Shown piece by piece: positions 33,775-41,856 of a stretch of DNA of 44,754 bases (position 1 is its first letter; every line of letters begins with the position of its first letter). The DNA is from Westiellopsis prolifica IICB1 (GTDB lineage Bacteria; Cyanobacteriota; Cyanobacteriia; Cyanobacteriales; Nostocaceae), in the NCBI RefSeq assembly GCF_004323185.1, contig NZ_NAPS01000002.1, positions 2,256,387 to 2,301,140 of the forward strand, read 5' to 3'. The notes below the pieces were generated by a model. The model was given only the letters and a program-made list of their open reading frames with translations, searched no databases and was not told the origin of the DNA. The position numbers were made by a program, and so were the translations under genes.

Positions 33775-34671
33775 ATGAAAAAACTGTTTACACTTTTTAA
33801 CGAGGAACGTCACCAACTCCAAACTGAGATTGACAAGGTGACTAATGTTGAGCAGGTGGTGAAGTTGGTGCAAAACCGAATTGATCATCTGGAAAAAATT
33901 TATATAGGTGAGCTAAATATGGCTCAAGTACGTTCGGCTGCTTTTTTCTTGGATGCATTGCGCCAGTCACTAGCTACGCTCACAGCTGCTAACCAAATTC
34001 AAGTCACTATCCCAGAGTCAAAGCAAGTTACTAGCCAAATTACCAAGTTGTCTCCTAACAGGTTAATCCTAAAACTACTGAAGACACTTCTTTATATAGG
34101 TATATTAGCTTGGTTATTTTATCTAACAGAAACTAGCCCTGGAGCGTGGATGGCTATTTTGCTTGCTTCTGTGCTTATAGGTTTAGAAATTGTCTTACAA
34201 CTCGATAAAGATCAACAGGAAAATAATTCAAATTCTGCTGAGTTAAGAGAATTACCTCAATCGGTACTAAAAATTGATAGCAAAATTCTTCTTGATAACC
34301 TGGGTGATGCTCTCAACACAATAGATTTAGCAGTTGCTAGAGTTGAACAAGGGAATCAATCTTTAGACGATCGCGCGATTGAAGAACTACCAGAACTCTT
34401 AAATTTTCTGCAACGACTAATAGGTGCATCATTTCTAGATAAACCTCAAATGATGCTGGAATTAACTAAACTTTTGCCTCAAATTTTAATGGAGCAGGGA
34501 ATTCGGACTCAAATTTATCAACCAAAAGATCCTCACAGCGATCACGAATATTTTGATTTTGAGCCAAGTATCGACCCTGACACCAAGGATTTTGTGACTA
34601 TTACTCCTGCTTTGCTCAAAGGCGATCGCTTGCTCAGACGTGGTCGGGTCATTGAACCAGCTTCCAAGTAA
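33775..34671 (+). CDS. Membrane protein with C-terminal GrpE-like domain
   Basis: 298 residues. N-terminal helical region (~1-95, coiled-coil-like QLQTEIDKVTNVEQVVKLVQ), two membrane helices (~105-145: LLYIGILAWLFYLT and AWMAILLASVLIGLEIVLQL), then a long helix and a C-terminal wing (EQGIRTQIYQ ... HEYFDFEPS ... ITPALLKGDRLLRRGRVIEP). The tail strongly recalls the GrpE beta-wing (GxVxxVLxKGYLLxxRVxRPA). GrpE proteins are nucleotide exchange factors of Hsp70. A membrane-bound Hsp70-like ATPase is encoded 2.8 kb downstream and is the likely partner. Confidence 0.7.
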   Translation: MKKLFTLFNEERHQLQTEIDKVTNVEQVVKLVQNRIDHLEKIYIGELNMAQVRSAAFFLDALRQSLATLTAANQIQVTIPESKQVTSQITKLSPNRLILKLLKTLLYIGILAWLFYLTETSPGAWMAILLASVLIGLEIVLQLDKDQQENNSNSAELRELPQSVLKIDSKILLDNLGDALNTIDLAVARVEQGNQSLDDRAIEELPELLNFLQRLIGASFLDKPQMMLELTKLLPQILMEQGIRTQIYQPKDPHSDHEYFDFEPSIDPDTKDFVTITPALLKGDRLLRRGRVIEPASK

Positions 34672-34749
34672 TTTGATTTTAACCCAATAGTACCTTATAT
34701 AAGATAATGATAATTGACATCAATTTGACTGATTTTTGACAGGTAAAAT

Positions 34750-36057
34750 ATGATCACTACTGAGCGATTTAAAAAGTTTACCATCTTACATTCAAATGAT
34801 ATGCATGGAGACTTTTTAGCAGAAGCGACAGGTACAGCAGGAAATTATGTTATTGGCGGAATGTCCTTGCTTTCTGGATATATAAATAAAGTTCGCCAAG
34901 AAGAGAAAAACGTGCTTTTTGTCATTTCGGGTGATATGCTTCAAGGTTCTATGATTGATACCGAATACAAAGGTATTTCAACCATAGAAATTATGAATTA
35001 CCTTGCTCCTGATGTAGTAACTTTGGGGAACCACGAATTAGATTATGGCTTACCTCACTTACTTTTCTTGGAAAAGATGGCCAATTTTCCGATTGTCAAT
35101 GCCAATTTATATATTAAAAAATATAACAAACGCTTGATGAATCCTTATCTAATCCTAAATATAGATGGATTCGATATTATGTTCATCGGAGTTGTGACTG
35201 AAGAAGCTTTGAGGACATTAAAACGTGATAGCAGTATTGGCACTTTTGTAAGTCTTGAAGATGCGGCATTAGAAATTGGTAAGATTTGTAATGCTTACAA
35301 AAATGATGACGTTGATCTAACAATTATTCTGACGCATATCGGTTTTGAAGAGGATAAAAAACTAGCAGCAATGCTAGACCCAGAATGGGGTGTAGATCTA
35401 ATAATTGGAGGACACTCCCATACATTTTTAGAACAACCTGCACAAGTCAACAATATTCTGATTACACAAGCAGGAGTTGGTACAGATCAGATTGGACGTT
35501 TCGATATTCTAGTGGACGACGATACTAACAGTATTGTGGAATGGAAGTGGCAACTTCTACCTGTGGATCACAATTTGGCACAACCAGATCCCAATATCGC
35601 AAATCTGATTGCGACTTTCAAAGAACAAGTTGACCGCAAGTATAATCGAGTGGTTGGACGATTAGCACGTCAATTAACCCACCCTAAACGTGAACAAGAA
35701 ACTGAATTGGGTAACTTAATTGCTGATATTGTTGCCCAACAAGATAAGTTGGATGTAGTTTTTGTCGCGAGTGGTGCAATACGTGGAAAGGAATTAGGAC
35801 CTCTAGTTACATTAAGCGATCTAAGAAAGGTTTACCCTTACAACGATACTCTTTATAAGTTTACAGTTAGCGGGGTAATTCTCAAAAAGATATTTACACA
35901 TATTATGAGACCTGAAAACCGAATACCAGGTGGAGGAAATGAGTATTTCCAGTTAAATAAAGGTATTAAAGCAGTTTACAATGATGCTGAAAAGAGGCTT
36001 GAATCTTTAAGTATTAATGAACAATCCGCAGAGGACGCAGAGTACACGGAGAAATAA
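34750..36057 (+). CDS. 5'-nucleotidase/metallophosphatase, C-terminally truncated
   Basis: 435 residues. The UshA-like metal site is complete: HSNDMHGDF, SGDMLQGS, TLGNHELDYG, ILTHIGFEEDKKLA and GGHSHTF. The 5'-nucleotidase C-terminal domain follows (QETELGNLIADIVAQQ, VFVASGAIRGKELGPL, LRKVYPYNDTLYKFTVSG). No signal peptide, so probably cytoplasmic. The last residues (SAEDAEYTEK) are encoded by a dispersed repeat (36026-36059) like that at 41262-41294, and the normal end of the substrate-specificity domain is missing. Activity is therefore uncertain. The next gene, a nucleoside hydrolase, would act on its product. Confidence 0.85.
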   Translation: MITTERFKKFTILHSNDMHGDFLAEATGTAGNYVIGGMSLLSGYINKVRQEEKNVLFVISGDMLQGSMIDTEYKGISTIEIMNYLAPDVVTLGNHELDYGLPHLLFLEKMANFPIVNANLYIKKYNKRLMNPYLILNIDGFDIMFIGVVTEEALRTLKRDSSIGTFVSLEDAALEIGKICNAYKNDDVDLTIILTHIGFEEDKKLAAMLDPEWGVDLIIGGHSHTFLEQPAQVNNILITQAGVGTDQIGRFDILVDDDTNSIVEWKWQLLPVDHNLAQPDPNIANLIATFKEQVDRKYNRVVGRLARQLTHPKREQETELGNLIADIVAQQDKLDVVFVASGAIRGKELGPLVTLSDLRKVYPYNDTLYKFTVSGVILKKIFTHIMRPENRIPGGGNEYFQLNKGIKAVYNDAEKRLESLSINEQSAEDAEYTEK

Positions 36058-36059
36058 GA
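36026..36059 (+). repeat. Dispersed repeat CCGCAGAGG.CGCAGAG (copy 1)
   Basis: CCGCAGAGGACGCAGAGTAC then ACGGAGAAATAAG supplies the final codons and stop of the 5'-nucleotidase frame. A related copy (CCGCAGAGGCGCAGAGAACG then CAGAGAAGG) is intergenic at 41262-41294. Confidence 0.75.
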
Positions 36060-36089
36060 GTTTGAAAGGTTTTTTGCGTAAGTTCTAAT

Positions 36090-36120
36090 TGTAGAGACGT
36101 TGCATTGCCATGTCTCTACA
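36090..36120. repeat. 31-bp imperfect palindrome, TGTAGAGACG family
   Basis: TGTAGAGACGTTGCA ... CATGTCTCTACA, the same family as 2242-2272 and 43229-43258, but with two arm positions no longer complementary. Confidence 0.8.
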
Positions 36121-36162
36121 AAATTTAATGCGTACCATTCTTAAACAAGAGGATCAACCAGC

Positions 36163-37149
36163 ATGACAACCTTTGAAAATCAGCCCATCCCAGTGCTTGT
36201 GGATACAGATGGAGGTGTTGATGATGCTTTGGCGCTGATTATGGCATTAAATTCACCGCAATTAGACCTGAAAGCAATTACTGTTTTAGCTGGTAATATC
36301 GATGTAGACCAAGCGACTAATAATGTATTGCGGGTATTGAGTATTGTCCAACCCAAAACCTTACCCATTGTTGCTAAAGGCTGTGAAAAACCATTAGTTA
36401 AACAGCCGTTGAATGCCGCAGGTATTCATGGTAAAGATGGGCTGGGTGAATTAGATCAATTTAAAGAAGCTGATGGTACACCCCGCTATCCGCAACTGAC
36501 GATTGAAGCATCTGGTGAGAATGCTATTGATGTTATTCTCAATGCAGCCCAGGAGTACGGCGAGAGTCTGACTGTTGTAGCTTTAGGACCACTAACAAAT
36601 TTAGCAACAGCAATTCAAAAAGATGCTGTCACGATGAAAAAAATAGGGCGAATTATCATCATGGGCGGAGCTGTTACCGTACCTGGAAATATTACGGCTG
36701 CGGCTGAATTTAATTTTTTTGTAGATCCTGATGCGGCTCAAATCGTCATGGAGTCAGGGATTCCCCTCACTTTAGTGGGTTTGGATGTGGCGATGAAAGC
36801 CCCTTTAGCGCGCCAAGTTGTTGAAGATAATTTACAGCGTCGTCCTTCAAAAGTCACCCAGTTTATTGCCGATTGCACTGGAATTTATATGGCTTTCTAT
36901 CGAGATTATGAAGGCTTTTACGGTTGTTATTTACATGATCCTTTGGCAATGGCAGTTGCGATCGCTCCGAGTTTGGTAAAGACTGAATCACTCTATATGG
37001 TGGTCGAAACTGAAGGACGATTTACCACTGGGTTATCACTGGCAGATCGGCGCGATCGCCGAGATGAGAAAACCAATCCACCTAATGTCGAAGCCTGTTT
37101 AGATGTTGATACCGAACGGTTTTTAAAGCTGTTTGAACAACTTGTCTAA
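36163..37149 (+). CDS. Nucleoside hydrolase (IUNH family)
   Basis: 328 residues. Family features: PVLVDTDGGVDDALALIMAL (calcium-binding Asp cluster; here DTDGGVDD rather than the usual DTDPGxDD), GIHGKDGLGEL, VVALGPLTNLATAI, IIIMGGAV, AAEFNFFVDPDAAQIVMESG and YLHDPLAMAVAI with the catalytic His/Asp. It cleaves the N-glycosidic bond of ribonucleosides to base and ribose. Directly downstream of a 5'-nucleotidase, it makes a short nucleotide-to-base salvage path. Pro-to-Gly in the first motif keeps the metal-binding aspartates. Confidence 0.9.
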   Translation: MTTFENQPIPVLVDTDGGVDDALALIMALNSPQLDLKAITVLAGNIDVDQATNNVLRVLSIVQPKTLPIVAKGCEKPLVKQPLNAAGIHGKDGLGELDQFKEADGTPRYPQLTIEASGENAIDVILNAAQEYGESLTVVALGPLTNLATAIQKDAVTMKKIGRIIIMGGAVTVPGNITAAAEFNFFVDPDAAQIVMESGIPLTLVGLDVAMKAPLARQVVEDNLQRRPSKVTQFIADCTGIYMAFYRDYEGFYGCYLHDPLAMAVAIAPSLVKTESLYMVVETEGRFTTGLSLADRRDRRDEKTNPPNVEACLDVDTERFLKLFEQLV

Positions 37150-37179
37150 TATCTTCTAAGTTGCACATTAAGGAACATT

Positions 37180-37300
37180 CCAATTTTTTCAAAATACCGC
37201 GCTTGGGTTTAAACCCTTAGCTAATAGCACAAGTCGTCTTGAGACGATTTATGCTATGAGACTGCGATTTCAAGCGCAGGCGGGTTTTTTGAAAATTTGG
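37180..37300. repeat. 121-bp multi-stem inverted repeat
   Basis: Outer ends CCAATTTTTTCAAAA and TTTTTTGAAAATTTGG are inverted copies. Next inside, CCGCGCTTG faces CAAGCGCAGGCGG. Two inner hairpins follow: GGGTTTAAACCC, and TAGCACAAGTCGTCT/AGACGATTTATGCTA, the latter with one G.T wobble. The nested folding could be a MITE or an RNA-level structure; no genes inside. A further small inverted repeat (GCGTCAGA/TCTGACGC) spans about 37319-37370. Confidence 0.65.
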
Positions 37301-37447
37301 GATACTCGCATAAATCAAGCGTCAGACTTGATAGATTAGGGATGGACAACAGATTTTTGACATCTGACGCACCCTAGTAATATTTTACTGGAAAAATACA
37401 AACAAATAAATTATCTCATAATCATCAAGTAAGATAAAGATAAAAAT

Positions 37448-39370
37448 ATGGAAATTTTAGAAACAATTGGTTTTGATTTGGGACATGGTGAAACGGCTGT
37501 TGCTAAAGCCATTGTGGAGAGTATTGAACCTCCCCAAATGTTGGAAATTAATAATAAGAAAAACCAAATTACGGCTCTTGGTTGGCATCCCGAACTTGGT
37601 TATCTTGTAGGAGAACAAGCATTAATTCAAGCTGGTGTTACTCAACTGGAAATTTCGTTTAAGCAAAAACCAAATCATGATCTAAATTACAGAAAAACAA
37701 TAAGTACTTTTGTTGCTACTTACTACCATCTTTTGCAAGCAAGTAAACAAATTGAAGGTGGTAAAAATAGCTATTTTTATGTTGGTTGTCCTTCTGGATG
37801 GTCAATGAGCGATCGCGAGGAATATCAAAAGCTACTGCAAACGGCTGGGATTTCCCAATTGTATGTTGTACCAGAATCACGTGCTGCTTTTATGCAAGCC
37901 AAGGAAGCCGGGAAACTGGAGTATGAAAAGCTGAAATCATCGGTACTAATTGTGGATATTGGTTCTTCAACTACTGATTTTACTTTAGTTAAAACCTTAC
38001 ATGAAATTCCTGTAGATTTTGGTAGTAATGCTTTAGGAGCATCTTTAATTGATCGGGCTATTTTTGAACGTACTCTCGCTAAACACGAGCAAAAAGCGTT
38101 ACTCGAAAAAGTATTTCATGAATATCCACACCACCAAGCTCGTTGTGAACTTGCTTGTCGCAAAGCTAAAGAAAATTATTTTTCTAACGAACAACTATAC
38201 AGTGATTCTCAATCTTTTGCTCGTGGCTTTGAATCGATCAACGAACAGATTTATTTTATTCCCCAAGTCAACAAATTGATGATGGAAGAAATCTTGAATC
38301 AACCTTTGTCTGAACTGGGACAAAATAGTTGGATACAATCATTTCGCGCCGCAGTCAATGAAGCAAAACAACAGCTGGATCAACAAAATATTGTACCGCA
38401 ACTTTTACTAATGACTGGTGGTGCATCTCGGATGCAGTTTACTCATCAAATTTGTCAAGAAATTTTTCCCGAACCCCAAACCTTACTGCGTCCCGACCCA
38501 GAACCAGAACGATGTATTGCTTTGGGATTGGCGCGAGTTGGAAGGTGGGATTTACGTGCATCTGCTTTCAAACAAGAAGTAAATAAATTATTTGAATCAC
38601 AAAAGCTGAAAAATTTGATTGAGAGACATATTCCTGAGTTAGTTGAATTGTTAACCAAGCCACTAGCAGATAATTTGATTGAAAGTGCTGTGAGAATTAG
38701 TATTAAAGATTGGCAAAAAAATCAAATCCGAACTTTGGCTGATTTGGAAATATCGATGAAAGATAGAGCAGAACAATGGTTAAAAAGCGATCGCGCTCAA
38801 CAAATAATCAATCATCAATGCATTAGTTGGTTTAATCAGAAAATTCAACCAGATTTAGCCACAGAAACCGATCCAATTTGTCGTCAGTTTCATATACCCA
38901 GAAGCAGTTTAAGGTTTGAGGAAGGAATTGATCCCGCTTTTGTCAATCCAGACTTACGCATTGGTGATGCAATTCTGGCTGAAACAGTAGCATTTATCAT
39001 TAATGTGGTAATTGGTGGAGGTACTCTCGCCAGCATCATCACTCTAATCCTCACTGGACACTTTACCTGGCCGATTGCTTTAGTATACGGCGCTTCGGTG
39101 ATGGCAGCAGGTATGGAGTTAAATCGTCAGGGTGTCAAAGAAGCAATCAAGACAAATGTCGATGTTCCTGGTTGGATGCGTCCTAGTTTTTTAAACGACA
39201 AGAAAATCAATGATATTTGTAAGCAAATTCAGCCAGAGTTAGAGAAGGTGTTGCAAGAACAACTCACAGCAAATCAAGAAGCTTTTGAGCAATTAATTGC
39301 CAAAGTTGAGCAAGGTTTGCAGAAAGCTCTTGCTACCAAGGTTCAAGAGGCGGTTATTCTGATTCAATAA
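37448..39370 (+). CDS. Hsp70-like ATPase with C-terminal membrane region
   Basis: 640 residues. Actin/Hsp70 ATPase motifs: phosphate-1 FDLGHGETAVAKA (9-21), phosphate-2 IVDIGSSTTDFTLV (168-181) and the adenosine motif LMTGGASRMQF (~322-332). No typical DnaK substrate-binding beta domain is present. Instead a helical region leads to two hydrophobic segments (~505-550: VAFIINVVIGGGTLASIITL and WPIALVYGASVMAAGMEL), then an amphipathic tail. It is probably a membrane-attached chaperone-like ATPase of unknown client, with the GrpE-like protein at 33775-34671 as probable exchange factor. The two are separated by nucleotide-salvage genes. Confidence 0.82.
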   Translation: MEILETIGFDLGHGETAVAKAIVESIEPPQMLEINNKKNQITALGWHPELGYLVGEQALIQAGVTQLEISFKQKPNHDLNYRKTISTFVATYYHLLQASKQIEGGKNSYFYVGCPSGWSMSDREEYQKLLQTAGISQLYVVPESRAAFMQAKEAGKLEYEKLKSSVLIVDIGSSTTDFTLVKTLHEIPVDFGSNALGASLIDRAIFERTLAKHEQKALLEKVFHEYPHHQARCELACRKAKENYFSNEQLYSDSQSFARGFESINEQIYFIPQVNKLMMEEILNQPLSELGQNSWIQSFRAAVNEAKQQLDQQNIVPQLLLMTGGASRMQFTHQICQEIFPEPQTLLRPDPEPERCIALGLARVGRWDLRASAFKQEVNKLFESQKLKNLIERHIPELVELLTKPLADNLIESAVRISIKDWQKNQIRTLADLEISMKDRAEQWLKSDRAQQIINHQCISWFNQKIQPDLATETDPICRQFHIPRSSLRFEEGIDPAFVNPDLRIGDAILAETVAFIINVVIGGGTLASIITLILTGHFTWPIALVYGASVMAAGMELNRQGVKEAIKTNVDVPGWMRPSFLNDKKINDICKQIQPELEKVLQEQLTANQEAFEQLIAKVEQGLQKALATKVQEAVILIQ

Positions 39371-39459
39371 TATTAAGCTCATTTTGAACTGTGTCGTTGG
39401 AATGATGTTTTAAATCACAAATAGTTGCGACAATATGCAACAAAATCATTTATTTTTCA

Positions 39460-40008
39460 ATGACTGATCTAACTTTACCTAAACCGATAAAAAACATTCT
39501 AGATACATATAAAGAGCCAGATTCTGTATTTGCTGCCTTGCTTCCGGCGCTTGGAGAAGTATTACAATGCGATCGCTGTTTCCTTTTTCTGAGAAATCCT
39601 CAAACTAAGCTTGGAAAAGTTGCTTATTGCTGGCGACGCAATCAGGAGATTCCAGAAATTTTAGACTCTGATTGGAAATTAGAGCCAGATTCATTACCAA
39701 AAGAAGACCCCTTGTATGCAGCAGCACTGCGAACCGATCCTTCTGTTTATGTTGAAGATGTAGAAACTGCAAGTCCAGAAGTTGTCAACAAAGAATATGA
39801 ACGCAAAAATTTTGGACATCGAGCGTTAATTCATGCTCACTTGTGTCAAGACGGTCAATTATGGGGTATTTTGCAACCAGCAATTTTTGGTCAAAAGCGA
39901 GTTTGGTCAACATTTGATCGCGCCGTAATTGCTCAACTTGAAACCAAACTCACACCTTTGGCAGTTGCTTATATTCAAGCAACAAACGAATGGTCTATCA
40001 TAAACTAA
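39460..40008 (+). CDS. GAF-domain protein
   Basis: 182 residues forming essentially one GAF domain: LLPALGEVLQCDRCFLFLRN, then VAYCWRRN, DPLYAAALRTDPSVYVEDVE and QLWGILQPAIFGQKRVWSTF followed by DRAVIAQLETKLTPLAVAYI. GAF domains bind small ligands or chromophores. No conserved bilin-attachment Cys-His pair (CH in the usual position) is seen, so it is unlikely to be a cyanobacteriochrome. A degraded receiver-domain fragment overlaps the region just downstream on the opposite strand. Role unknown; likely a stand-alone sensor module. Confidence 0.8.
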   Translation: MTDLTLPKPIKNILDTYKEPDSVFAALLPALGEVLQCDRCFLFLRNPQTKLGKVAYCWRRNQEIPEILDSDWKLEPDSLPKEDPLYAAALRTDPSVYVEDVETASPEVVNKEYERKNFGHRALIHAHLCQDGQLWGILQPAIFGQKRVWSTFDRAVIAQLETKLTPLAVAYIQATNEWSIIN

Positions 40009-40009
40009 C

Positions 40010-40082
40010 TTACTTTATAGTTTGAGCGATCGCCTCAATTAATTCTTCTGGTTCAACAGGTTTGGAAATATGCAGCGGAGCA
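40010..40082 (-). pseudogene. C-terminal remnant of a response-regulator receiver domain
   Basis: The minus strand reads ISKPVEPEELIEAIAQTIK and then stop. This is the unmistakable end of a REC domain: the conserved Lys-Pro of beta-5/alpha-5 followed by the last helix. The reading ends upstream at a 22-bp palindrome (40081-40102), and no phosphoacceptor region is found. It is a leftover of a deleted response regulator or hybrid kinase. Confidence 0.7.
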
Positions 40083-40102
40083 GACGCGATATATCGCGTC
40101 TG
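40081..40102. repeat. 22-bp perfect palindrome
   Basis: CAGACGCGATATATCGCGTC plus TG is self-complementary over 22 bp. It lies exactly at the broken end of the receiver-domain remnant. The AGACGCGAT core is shared by many cyanobacterial interspersed palindromes. Confidence 0.85.
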
Positions 40103-40217
40103 GGACAAAATTTATGTGATCGTGATTAAGGTGAAATGGTATCACCCCTGATTCGCCAGCTGTATCCTTTAAGAAGTCGGGGATCTTATTATTCGCGAAG
40201 CATTTTCAAAACCAATT

Positions 40218-41222
40218 ATGAACAAAATTACTTATAGTCCGGCTTACACAATTGTTCCTACTTATGAATGTTTTAATCGCTGTACTTATTGCAACTTTCG
40301 TACAGAACCGGGTCAAAGTCCTTGGTTGACAATAATAGCAGCAGAAAAGATTTTAAAACAACTTAAAAATCAAAATGTTTGTGAAATTCTCATCCTCAGT
40401 GGCGAAGTTCATCCCCAATCATCACGGCGTTTAGAATGGTTTCAACGTATTTATGATTTGTGTGAATTAGCGTTGAAGATGGGTTTTTTGCCGCATACAA
40501 ATGCTGGTCCATTGAGTTTTACAGAAATGCAAAAACTCAAGCAAGCAAATGTTTCGCTGGGATTAATGTTAGAACAGTTAACCCCAGATTTATTAAAAAC
40601 TGTACACAAACATGCACCGAGTAAATTACCAGATTTAAGACTGCAACAATTAGAATGGGCTGGAGAATTAAAAATACCATTTACAACAGGTTTATTGTTG
40701 GGAATTGGGGAAACGGAAAATGATTGGTGGGAAACTTTGGAAGCGATCGCCAACTTGCATCAGTGTTATCATCATATTCAGGAAGTAATTCTGCAACCTC
40801 ATAGTCCTGGGAATCAGCAAAGCTTTAATGCACCACCATTTAATCCGAATCAGCTACCAGAAGTAATTTGCAAAGCACGTCAAATTTTACCGTCAGATAT
40901 TACAATTCAAATTCCACCAAATTTAGTGAAAGATCAGCAATGGTTACTTGCATGTATAGAAGCTGGCGCGAGAGATTTAGGCGGAATTGCCCCCAAAGAT
41001 GAAGTTAATCCTGATTATCCTCATATTCAAGAGCAGGAGTTAAGAGAAATTTTACAGCCTGCGGGATGGGAATTAGTGCCAAGGTTGGCAATTTATCCAC
41101 AATTTGATAGTTGGTTGTCGGAGGAATTGCAAACACTAGTAAAGCAATGGCGAAAATTTTCTTCGTGTCTATGTGGTGAAAAAATAGTTTTTGAAACACC
41201 AAGACACAAAGACACAAAGTAA
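40218..41222 (+). CDS. cofG: CofG, FO synthase subunit 1 (radical SAM)
   Basis: 334 residues. Radical SAM motif CxxxCxxC at Cys18/22/25 (ECFNRCTYCNF), followed by CEILILSGEVHP, GFLPHTNAGPLS, SLGLMLEQLTPDLL, FTTGLLLGIGETENDW and EVILQPHSPG, all typical of CofG. With CofH it makes the deazaflavin FO, precursor of F420 and photolyase antenna in cyanobacteria. CofH is not in the window. The last codons (TPRHKDTK, stop) are read from an AAAGACAC-type repeat (41195-41219), so the C-terminus is probably not original. Confidence 0.9.
   Translation: MNKITYSPAYTIVPTYECFNRCTYCNFRTEPGQSPWLTIIAAEKILKQLKNQNVCEILILSGEVHPQSSRRLEWFQRIYDLCELALKMGFLPHTNAGPLSFTEMQKLKQANVSLGLMLEQLTPDLLKTVHKHAPSKLPDLRLQQLEWAGELKIPFTTGLLLGIGETENDWWETLEAIANLHQCYHHIQEVILQPHSPGNQQSFNAPPFNPNQLPEVICKARQILPSDITIQIPPNLVKDQQWLLACIEAGARDLGGIAPKDEVNPDYPHIQEQELREILQPAGWELVPRLAIYPQFDSWLSEELQTLVKQWRKFSSCLCGEKIVFETPRHKDTK
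41195..41219. repeat. AAAGACAC-type repeat at the cofG 3' end
   Basis: ACACCAAGACACAAAGACAC then AAAG encodes the last residues of CofG. The same low-complexity motif is a common interspersed sequence in Nostocales. Confidence 0.6.
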
Positions 41223-41261
41223 AAGTAGTGGCGCGACAGCCTTAAAATAGTGCATTAATAA

Positions 41262-41294
41262 ACCGCAGAGGCGCAGAGAACGCAGAGAAGGAAG
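41262..41294. repeat. Dispersed repeat CCGCAGAGG.CGCAGAG (copy 2)
   Basis: Intergenic copy of the element that supplies the 3' end of the 5'-nucleotidase gene (36026-36059). Confidence 0.7.
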
Positions 41295-41320
41295 AAGAAA
41301 TTTATTGCATCATTTTGTAG

Positions 41321-41349
41321 GGTGTGTTACGGCTTCAGCCTAACACACC
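41321..41349. repeat. 29-bp palindrome GGTGTGTTA...TAACACACC
   Basis: Arms GGTGTGTTA and TAACACACC with an inner GGCT/AGCC stem. Common cyanobacterial interspersed hairpin. Intergenic after cofG. Confidence 0.8.
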
Positions 41350-41399
41350 ATGTTATCTGACAGTGCTGAACCGTATTGCGTACACCTCTACCCGTCGGC

Positions 41400-41667
41400 G
41401 AGTATTAGAACTGCGTTGATGAGTATTAGAACCTCGTCGTCGAGTGTTTGAACTCCGTCATTGAGTATTAGAACCTCGTCGTCGAGTGTTTGAACTCCGT
41501 CGTTGAGTCTTTAATACTCGTCAACGAGTCTTTGAACTCCGTCGATGAGTCTTTGATACTCGTCAACGAGTCTTTGAACTCCGTCGATGAGTCTTTGATA
41601 CTCGTCAACGAGTCTTTGAACTCCGTCGATGAGTCTTTAATACTCGTCAACGAGTATTAAAGCTTCG
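41400..41667. repeat. Minisatellite: about 12.7 units of 21 bp
   Basis: Units of the form GAGTCTTTGAACTCCGTCGAT alternate with GAGTCTTTGATACTCGTCAAC (42-bp double period) from about 41505 on. Earlier units are more diverged (GAGTATTAGAACCTCGTCGTC). Since 21 is a multiple of 3, both strands read as heptapeptide repeats: KDSSTEF/KDSLTSI on the minus strand, ESLNSVD/ESLILVN on the plus. Units also contain GACGAG/CTCGTC partial self-complementarity. Confidence 0.9.
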
Positions 41668-41736
41668 TTTCACACGAATTATAATTCTCGCTGGGTTAGC
41701 TTTACCCAGTAGTTGTCAAATTTTAATTAAGAGTTT

Positions 41737-41785
41737 GTAGTAAGCACTTTAGTGCTTAAAAAATAAGGACTTTAGTCCTTACTAC
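41737..41785. repeat. Interspersed double hairpin GTAGTAAG...CTTACTAC
   Basis: Outer arms GTAGTAAG and CTTACTAC enclose two small hairpins, AGCACTTTAGTGCT and AAGGACTTTAGTCCTT. Common Nostocales interspersed element, about 70 bases before the ATPase gene. Confidence 0.75.
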
Positions 41786-41856
41786 GAACTTTCCTCTCCA
41801 GCATTTAACCCTCTATAATCTCGTTATTATGAAAAACATAGCTATATTTATTACCT

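Noticed and set aside
41468-41650. 60-codon minus-strand ORF of heptapeptide repeats
   Set aside because: It lies wholly inside the 21-bp minisatellite; a unit length divisible by three gives open frames on both strands automatically. No ribosome-binding site and no non-repeat part.
41400-41667. Possible CRISPR array
   Set aside because: Units are contiguous 21-mers with no unique spacers, and no cas genes are nearby.
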